In this document: piece by piece, positions 58,398-64,000 of the stretch | Layout of the letters: each line of letters begins with the position of its first letter | Position numbering within the stretch: position 1 is the stretch's first letter | Notes under the pieces: model-generated | The model's database searches: none | The model's input: the letters and a program-made list of their open reading frames with translations, nothing else | Told to the model about the DNA's origin: nothing | Origin: Pseudomonas fluorescens | Lineage (GTDB): Bacteria > Pseudomonadota > Gammaproteobacteria > Pseudomonadales > Pseudomonadaceae | Assembly: GCF_005938625.1 (NCBI RefSeq) | Contig: NZ_VCNJ01000011.1 | Location: forward strand, 1 to 64,000 | DNA length: 64,000 bases | Direction of reading: 5' to 3' | Position numbers and translations under genes: made by a program

Positions 58398-60332
58398 ATG
58401 AGTATGGAGCTGGTGAAGCGCTTTGAAGAACTTCACGGAGAGTTGAAGCCGGCAGAGCGGCATTTGTTTGAGCGATCCCAGAACGGCCTTTACGCAAACG
58501 TAAGTGAAGAGCTTCCTGACGAGGGGACGACGAAAAACGTTATCCGCGCCTCATTTATACGGTTGTTATTGCTGGCTTACTCCGCAAGAGCAAGTTTTGG
58601 TGAGGCCCTGCGCTTGAGGGGGGCGTTCATTGAAGGAAAATTCGATCTTGATGGGCTGTGTGTCACGATCCCGGTTGCTCTTGTTAAGTGTAGATTTACG
58701 CAGCCTATTTGTTTCAGGGGCACAGAGTTCAAGCATTCTGTGGGGTTCAGCGAATGCGCATTGACGTCATTATTTGGCCAACGACTTTCTATCAATGGCG
58801 ATCTGGCTTTTATCAAGGTGCAAACTCGCGGAACAGTGAATTTACTCAATGCTCGAATTTCCGCCAGTTTGAAATGTGGTGGCAGTCAGTTTGACGGTCA
58901 AAACCAAAAAGCACTGGTTGCTTCGGGCGCTGAAATCAATTCTGTAGTTCAACTGACCAAGAAGTTTTCTGCCAAGGGCGGTGTGATTTTTCGGTCGGCA
59001 AAAATAGGCAGCTCGTTTGACTGTGACTCGGGTACCTTTTCGGTCGACGAAGGCGAATCGCTGGATTTCGATAAGGCCGTGATCGGTGGTTCGGTATTTT
59101 TGCACGAAGGTTTTTCATCGACCGGAACGATCCGAATGTCGGGCGTCAGAATCTTTGGTCAACTCAGTTGCATAAATGGACGGTTCGATGGCAACCGCAA
59201 AGGCCGCGCGCTGAATATGGAGCGTGGATATGTCAGAAACAATGTTCTCTTCAGTCGTGGTTGCGAGGTCAGGGGTGGATTGTTTCTGGCAGGCTGCACT
59301 ATTGATGGAAATCTCGGGTTTGATGATTCCTCGATTGACGAGATAAAGGCCCATGAAATCAATGTAAAAGGGCGTTTAAGTCTGAGTGATGTGAGGTCCG
59401 AGCCGAAGCTGGTTTCACTGTGGGGAGCAAGAGTTTCTTCTCTTCACGATGATTTGAAGTCTTGGGGAGGGCACCCGATTCTGAACGGCTTCGTCTACGA
59501 GGCCATTGATGTCAGTAATCCGATGCCTGTCAGCGAGCGTATTGTTTGGCTGAAAAGTCAAAAAACCAGCTACGAGTCGCAAAAACGGAATGTTTCATCG
59601 CAAGCGGAAGACTTCCGTCCTCAACCGTGGCGTCAGTTGCAGCAGGTATTGGAGTTGATGGGCCGCACTGAAGAAGCCAAAGAAATCGCCATTGAATATG
59701 AACACTGCCTGCGCAGGTTCGGATTGATTGGCCAAACACCGGGAAATTGGTACGGCTGGTATCGACGGTTATATGCCTGGTGGGCGAGGTGCTTGCATAT
59801 TTGCTACGGCCATCTCACCGGTTTCGGCTATCGTCCGATGGTTTTGCTGCCCTGGTTCACTCTGGTATGGGGCTTTTGTACATTCATCTATTGGGGGGCG
59901 GCCAATGTCGGGATATTCGCCCCAAGCAATCCGCTGATATTTCAAAACGAGGCATATGAAACCTGTCGGCCTGATCGAGAGCAGGTTTGGTTAAGTAAGC
60001 GCGATGATCGATTGCCGATAGAGCTTCCAAAGGCCTATAAGGGGGAGGGTAATTGGTATCTGTGTAATGATTTGCGCGAGGAATACACAGGGTTCAGTCC
60101 GATCGCTTTTTCACTCGATTTATTGCTGCCCTTGGTCGATTTGCATCAGGAGAACGACTGGGCCCCACTTATTGAAACCCCAAAAGCTAATCCGGTTTAT
60201 GAGTTTTTCAGCTTCTTTACTAGTGGCAAGCGGTTTGTCAGATTTGTAATGTGGTGCGAGATTCTTGCTGGCTGGGGCTTCAGCCTGCTATTTGTGGCAG
60301 TGGTTTCTGGTTTGGCGCGCCGCAAGGAATAG
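58398..60332 (+). CDS. Beta-helix repeat membrane protein, function unknown
   Basis: 644 residues, clearly A/T-richer than its neighbours and with many AAA, TTT and GAT codons, suggesting transfer. Residues 70-330 repeat a unit of about 49 residues with the pattern A/V-x-I-x-x-x-L/F-x-C; Cys160, Cys209 and Cys258 mark successive copies and Phe308 the fourth, as in a right-handed beta-helix. Then come a helical pair with WRQLQQVLELMGRTEEAKEI (411-430) and a C-terminal membrane part (helices about 481-501, 566-582, 615-640). A similar architecture occurs in actinobacterial proteins loosely labelled membrane-associated oxidoreductase, but no oxidoreductase motif is visible. ATG 58398 or, with better spacing, 58404. 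Confidence 0.8.
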   Translation: MSMELVKRFEELHGELKPAERHLFERSQNGLYANVSEELPDEGTTKNVIRASFIRLLLLAYSARASFGEALRLRGAFIEGKFDLDGLCVTIPVALVKCRFTQPICFRGTEFKHSVGFSECALTSLFGQRLSINGDLAFIKVQTRGTVNLLNARISASLKCGGSQFDGQNQKALVASGAEINSVVQLTKKFSAKGGVIFRSAKIGSSFDCDSGTFSVDEGESLDFDKAVIGGSVFLHEGFSSTGTIRMSGVRIFGQLSCINGRFDGNRKGRALNMERGYVRNNVLFSRGCEVRGGLFLAGCTIDGNLGFDDSSIDEIKAHEINVKGRLSLSDVRSEPKLVSLWGARVSSLHDDLKSWGGHPILNGFVYEAIDVSNPMPVSERIVWLKSQKTSYESQKRNVSSQAEDFRPQPWRQLQQVLELMGRTEEAKEIAIEYEHCLRRFGLIGQTPGNWYGWYRRLYAWWARCLHICYGHLTGFGYRPMVLLPWFTLVWGFCTFIYWGAANVGIFAPSNPLIFQNEAYETCRPDREQVWLSKRDDRLPIELPKAYKGEGNWYLCNDLREEYTGFSPIAFSLDLLLPLVDLHQENDWAPLIETPKANPVYEFFSFFTSGKRFVRFVMWCEILAGWGFSLLFVAVVSGLARRKE

Positions 60333-60341
60333 GTTGCTTTC

Positions 60342-60653
60342 ATGAAGATTATTCGCAGCAAAACCTTCACCGCCGAGCGAGCCTGGGACGCGCTGGACAT
60401 CGCCAACATGAATGGCATCACCACGCGCCTGCACTGGACGGATCAGCCGTACAAATGGCACGTCAACGACGGCGAGGAAGTGTTTGTGGTGCTGGATGGC
60501 CAAGTGCTGATGCATTACCGCGAGCAGGGCGAGGAAAAGCAGGTGCAGCTGGATGTCGGTGACATCTTCTACGCGAGCGTCGGCACCGAGCACGTTGCCC
60601 ATCCGCAAGGCGCAGCACGGATTCTGGTGATCGAGAGCGAAGGCAGCGTCTGA
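60342..60653 (+). CDS. Small cupin-domain protein
   Basis: 103-residue single cupin. The metal-binding patterns are WHVNDGEEVFVVLDGQ (about 44-59) with His and Glu and, near the end, GTEHVAHPQG with a His. It is probably a metal-dependent isomerase, dioxygenase or sugar-binding protein of unknown role. It starts nine bases after the beta-helix gene and may be co-transcribed with it, although its codon use is back to the usual GC-rich style. Confidence 0.8.
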   Translation: MKIIRSKTFTAERAWDALDIANMNGITTRLHWTDQPYKWHVNDGEEVFVVLDGQVLMHYREQGEEKQVQLDVGDIFYASVGTEHVAHPQGAARILVIESEGSV

Positions 60654-60754
60654 CGCTTATTGGTAAAACAGATAACAGTTAGAGATATTACCCGTTATAT
60701 AGATATTCGATTCGGTTCTACCATGAACTCAACCTCACCTGAGGACAGGAGTTC

Positions 60755-61909
60755 ATGATGATTTGCCCCAACAGCGCCAAACCCGGCATCAAGCCATTCA
60801 GCCAGCTTCAGCATCCGCGCGAAGTGATTCGCCAGTTCACCCCGAACTGGTTTGCCGCCACCATGGGCACGGGTGTGCTGGCGTTGGCGCTGGCGCAACT
60901 GCCCTTGGCCATTCCAGGTCTGCACGCCATCGCCGAAGGTTTGTGGTTGTTCAACATCCTGTTGTTCAGCCTGTTTACCGCTGCCTACGCCGCGCGCTGG
61001 ATTTTGTTCTTCGATGAAGCGCGGCGGATCTTCGGCCACTCCACGGTATCGATGTTCTTCGGCACCATTCCCATGGGCCTGGCGACGATTATCAACGGTT
61101 TTCTGCTGTTCGGCCTGCCACGTTGGGGCGACGGCGTGATTCATCTCGCCGAAGTATTGTGGTGGATCGATGTGGCCATGTCGCTGGCCTGTGGTGTGTT
61201 GATTCCGTACATGATGTTTACCCGCCAGGAACACAGCATCGACCAGATGACTGCGGTTTGGCTGCTGCCAGTCGTGGCAGCAGAAGTGGCGGCGGCCAGC
61301 GGTGGTTTGCTCGCACCGCATCTCACCGATGCCCACTCGCAACTGGTGGTACTGACGACGAGTTACGTGCTCTGGGCCTTTTCCCTACCGGTAGCGTTCA
61401 GCATTCTGACGATCCTGCTGCTGCGCATGGCCCTGCACAAACTGCCCCACGAAAACATGGCCGCCTCAAGCTGGCTGGCTCTCGGCCCGATCGGCACCGG
61501 CGCGCTGGGTATGTTGCTGTTAGGCGGTGATGCGCCAGCGATTTTCGCGGCAAACGGTCTGCCGGGCATCGGTGAAATCGCCTCGGGTCTGGGGCTTATT
61601 GCCGGCATTACCCTGTGGGGTTTTGGTCTGTGGTGGATGCTGATGGCGCTACTGATCACCGTGCGTTACTTGCGTGACGGCATCCCGTTCAACCTTGGCT
61701 GGTGGGGATTCACCTTCCCATTGGGTGTGTATTCTCTGGCCACTTTGAAACTGGCTAGCACCCTGAACCTGACGTTTTTCAGCGTTGTCGGCACGCTGTT
61801 GGTGATGTTGCTGGCGGTGATGTGGCTGATCGTCGGTAAACGCACCTTGCAAGGCGCCTGGCGTGGCGAGCTGTTCGTCTCGCCGTGCATCGCAGGTTTG
61901 AAGAAATAA
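60755..61909 (+). CDS. TDT-family transporter (TehA/malate/sulfite type)
   Basis: 384 residues with about ten hydrophobic helices of the tellurite-resistance/dicarboxylate transporter (TDT) family. FTPNWFAATMGTGVLALAL near the N-terminus is the family start. Members carry malate, sulfite or tellurite-related anions; the substrate here cannot be told. ATG 60755 follows AGGAG. A second ATG is adjacent. Confidence 0.85.
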   Translation: MMICPNSAKPGIKPFSQLQHPREVIRQFTPNWFAATMGTGVLALALAQLPLAIPGLHAIAEGLWLFNILLFSLFTAAYAARWILFFDEARRIFGHSTVSMFFGTIPMGLATIINGFLLFGLPRWGDGVIHLAEVLWWIDVAMSLACGVLIPYMMFTRQEHSIDQMTAVWLLPVVAAEVAAASGGLLAPHLTDAHSQLVVLTTSYVLWAFSLPVAFSILTILLLRMALHKLPHENMAASSWLALGPIGTGALGMLLLGGDAPAIFAANGLPGIGEIASGLGLIAGITLWGFGLWWMLMALLITVRYLRDGIPFNLGWWGFTFPLGVYSLATLKLASTLNLTFFSVVGTLLVMLLAVMWLIVGKRTLQGAWRGELFVSPCIAGLKK

Positions 61910-62008
61910 CCTGAAAAGTTTAGGTAAGGTGTGGCCTGGATCGCGGTTCGATAATCCAATAAGCAGTACCCAGGCCTCTCTACCTTAAACATCAGGGAAA
62001 CACGGAAG

Positions 62009-63883
62009 ATGAGTCACCCCTCACAGTTCAACCTGCTGCGCACCCGGCGCTTCTTGCCGTTCTTCATCACGCAGTCGCTCGGCGCCTTCAATGACAACGT
62101 GTTCAAGCAGTCGCTGATCCTCGCCATTCTCTATCGGCTGACCATCGAGGGTGACCGCTCGATCTGGGTCAACCTGTGCGCGTTGCTGTTTATCCTACCG
62201 TTTTTTCTATTCTCGGCACTGGCCGGGCAGTTTGGTGAAAAGTTCGCCAAAGACGCACTGATTCGTCTGATCAAACTCGCGGAAATCGCGATCATGGCCG
62301 TGGGATCGATCGGTTTCCTCTTCGATCACCTGTCGCTGATGCTGGTGGCGCTGTTCGCCATGGGTACGCACTCGGCGCTGTTCGGGCCGGTGAAATATTC
62401 AATCCTGCCGCAGGCATTGCGCGAGGATGAACTGGTTGGCGGAAACGGCCTGGTGGAAATGGGCACGTTTCTGGCGATTCTCGCCGGGACGATTGGCGCC
62501 GGGGTCATCATGTCATCGACCCACTACGCGCCGCTGGTCTCGACCGCCATTGTCGGCATTGCCGTGCTGGGTTATCTGGCCAGCCGCAGCATTCCGCGCG
62601 CAGCGGCATCCTCCCCGGAAATGCGCCTGAACTGGAATATCTTCAGCCAATCCTGGGCCACCCTGAAACTCGGTTTGGGCCAGACTCCGGCGGTATCGCG
62701 TTCGATTGTCGGCAACTCATGGTTCTGGTTTGTCGGGGCAATTTACCTGACGCAGATTCCGGCCTATGCCAAAGAGTGGATGCACGGTGACGAAACCGTC
62801 GTCACGCTGATTCTGACGGTGTTCTCGGTCGGTATCGCGCTCGGCTCGATGCTCTGCGAGAAACTGTCCGGGCGCAAAGTCGAGATTGGCCTGGTGCCGT
62901 TCGGCTCATTCGGTCTGACCGTGTTCGGTCTGCTGCTGTGGTGGCATTCCGGTGGAATCCCCGACAGCGTCACCGGCCACAGCTGGATTGAAGTGCTGGG
63001 CTTTGTGCACACCTGGGCAGTGTTGATCGACATCCTGGGCCTCGGGATTTTTGGCGGTTTCTACATCGTGCCGCTGTATGCCTTGATCCAGTCGCGCACC
63101 GCCGAGAACGAGCGGGCACGGGTGATTGCCGCCAATAACATTCTCAACGCATTGTTTATGGTGGTCTCGGCCATCGTCTCGATCGTGCTGCTGAGCGTGG
63201 TCAAGCTATCGATTCCGCAGTTGTTCCTTGTGGTGTCGCTGCTGAACATCGGCGTCAACGCCTACATCTTCAAGATCGTCCCCGAGTTCAGCATGCGCTT
63301 CATGATCTGGCTGCTCAGCCATTCCATGTACCGCGTCGAGCACCGCAACCTTGAGGCGATTCCGGATGAAGGTGCGGCATTGCTGGTGTGCAACCACGTG
63401 TCGTTTGTCGATGCCTTGCTGATTGGCGGCGCGGTGCGTCGGCCGATTCGCTTTGTCATGTACTACAAGATCTACAACCTGCCGGTGCTGAACTTTATCT
63501 TCCGCACGGCGGGGACGATTCCGATTGCCGGGCGTAACGAAGACATCCAGATCTACGAAAAGGCCTTCACGCGCATTGCTCAATATCTGAAGGATGGTGA
63601 GTTGGTGTGCATCTTCCCGGAAGGCAAGTTGACCGCCGATGGCGAGATGAACGAATTCCGGGGCGGGCTGACGCGGATTCTGGAAGAGACGCCGGTGCCG
63701 GTGATTCCGTTGGCGTTGCAGGGGTTGTGGGGGAGTTTCTTCAGTCGCGATCCGAACAAAGGCTTGTTTCACCGGTTGTGGTCGCGGGTGACGTTGGTGG
63801 CGGGAGCGCCGGTCGACGTTGAAGCGGCTGAGCCAGCGAAGTTGCAAGGTTTGGTCGGGGAGTTGCGCGGGGCAGTTAGATAA
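62009..63883 (+). CDS. LplT-like MFS fused to PlsC-type acyltransferase
   Basis: 624 residues: an N-terminal MFS domain (1-about 410; FFITQSLGAFNDNVFKQSL at the start is the lysophospholipid-flippase LplT signature) joined to a lysophospholipid acyltransferase domain with NHVSFVD (462-468, His463) and FPEGKLTADGEM. It matches Aas-like 2-acyl-glycerophosphoethanolamine acyltransferases that lack the acyl-ACP synthetase domain. Likely role: bring lysophospholipids inward across the inner membrane and re-acylate them. Confidence 0.92.
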   Translation: MSHPSQFNLLRTRRFLPFFITQSLGAFNDNVFKQSLILAILYRLTIEGDRSIWVNLCALLFILPFFLFSALAGQFGEKFAKDALIRLIKLAEIAIMAVGSIGFLFDHLSLMLVALFAMGTHSALFGPVKYSILPQALREDELVGGNGLVEMGTFLAILAGTIGAGVIMSSTHYAPLVSTAIVGIAVLGYLASRSIPRAAASSPEMRLNWNIFSQSWATLKLGLGQTPAVSRSIVGNSWFWFVGAIYLTQIPAYAKEWMHGDETVVTLILTVFSVGIALGSMLCEKLSGRKVEIGLVPFGSFGLTVFGLLLWWHSGGIPDSVTGHSWIEVLGFVHTWAVLIDILGLGIFGGFYIVPLYALIQSRTAENERARVIAANNILNALFMVVSAIVSIVLLSVVKLSIPQLFLVVSLLNIGVNAYIFKIVPEFSMRFMIWLLSHSMYRVEHRNLEAIPDEGAALLVCNHVSFVDALLIGGAVRRPIRFVMYYKIYNLPVLNFIFRTAGTIPIAGRNEDIQIYEKAFTRIAQYLKDGELVCIFPEGKLTADGEMNEFRGGLTRILEETPVPVIPLALQGLWGSFFSRDPNKGLFHRLWSRVTLVAGAPVDVEAAEPAKLQGLVGELRGAVR

Positions 63884-63897
63884 CCGCTGATTGAGCA

Positions 63898-64000
63898 GGC
63901 CTCATCGCTGGCAAGCCAGCTCCCACAGAGATCTACAGTGAACATATAATTTATGTACACCACCGAACCTGTGGGAGCTGGCTTGCCAGCGATGGGGCCA
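63898..64000. repeat. REP pair with a different stem
   Basis: GGCCTCATCGCTGGCAAGCC... and ...GGCTTGCCAGCGATGGGGCC share the TGTGGGAGC head with family A but have a CTGGCAAGCCAG stem. It follows the fusion gene and runs to the window end. Confidence 0.85.

Overview
This window is a stretch of chromosome from a fluorescent Pseudomonas, probably the P. fluorescens/koreensis part of the genus. That placement is an inference. It rests on high-GC coding sequence, the gene order gltA / sdhCDAB-sucAB-lpdG-sucCD, the CrbS/MxtR-type SLC5 hybrid kinase, the pairing of htpG with two small thioesterases, and many short palindromic (REP-type) repeats typical of these genomes. No rRNA, tRNA, CRISPR array, phage or insertion sequence was recognised.

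Layout. 1-720: repeat-rich non-coding DNA (a tandem GC-rich repeat, then a large foldable repeat) and the gltA terminator. 731-13736: TCA-cycle block, with citrate synthase (gltA) divergent from a long operon for succinate dehydrogenase (sdhCDAB), 2-oxoglutarate dehydrogenase (sucA, sucB, lpdG) and succinyl-CoA synthetase (sucCD). 14056-17088: brnQ amino-acid carrier, a DUF599 and a MAPEG membrane protein, and a small Ala-rich lipoprotein. 17247-25331: two overlapping hotdog thioesterases, htpG, dienelactone hydrolase, pirin, OsmC, a secreted amidohydrolase and a chemoreceptor. 25622-33092: purM-purN-DUF3108 (minus), divergent from a DUF2066 protein, a PerM-type transporter, hda and two tandem NlpC/P60 lipoproteins. 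33225-35198: a PQQ sugar-dehydrogenase-like lipoprotein and an orphan gene. 35365-44682: a cobalamin riboswitch and the late cobalamin operon cobO-cobB-bluB-cbiB-cobD-cobQ-cobU-cobT-cobC-cobS, mostly joined by 4-base stop/start overlaps but broken by two REP pairs. 44858-46644: a MarR regulator, an MFS transporter and an overlapping 40-residue membrane peptide, with matching palindromes at both promoters. 46699-52665: glutathione peroxidase, FadL-type porin, small conserved genes, a ~960-base gene-free stretch, a Sel1-like protein and rmuC. 52753-58298: a CrbS/MxtR hybrid kinase, then a divergent TetR/MFS pair with a perfect 17-bp inverted repeat between them. 58398-63883: an unusual A/T-richer gene for a repeat (probable beta-helix) membrane protein, a cupin, a TDT-family transporter and an LplT-PlsC fusion.

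Most of the window is ordinary core genome. The least explained parts are the 58398-60332 protein, whose motif recurs every ~49 residues; the MarR/MFS/40-aa cassette; the palindrome covering the ribosome site of the 57117 MFS gene; REP sequence used as the C-terminus of CobB and the leader of bluB; and a promoter-plus-terminator leader before the second NlpC/P60 gene. All functional calls come from reading the sequence and recalling families; no database search was run.
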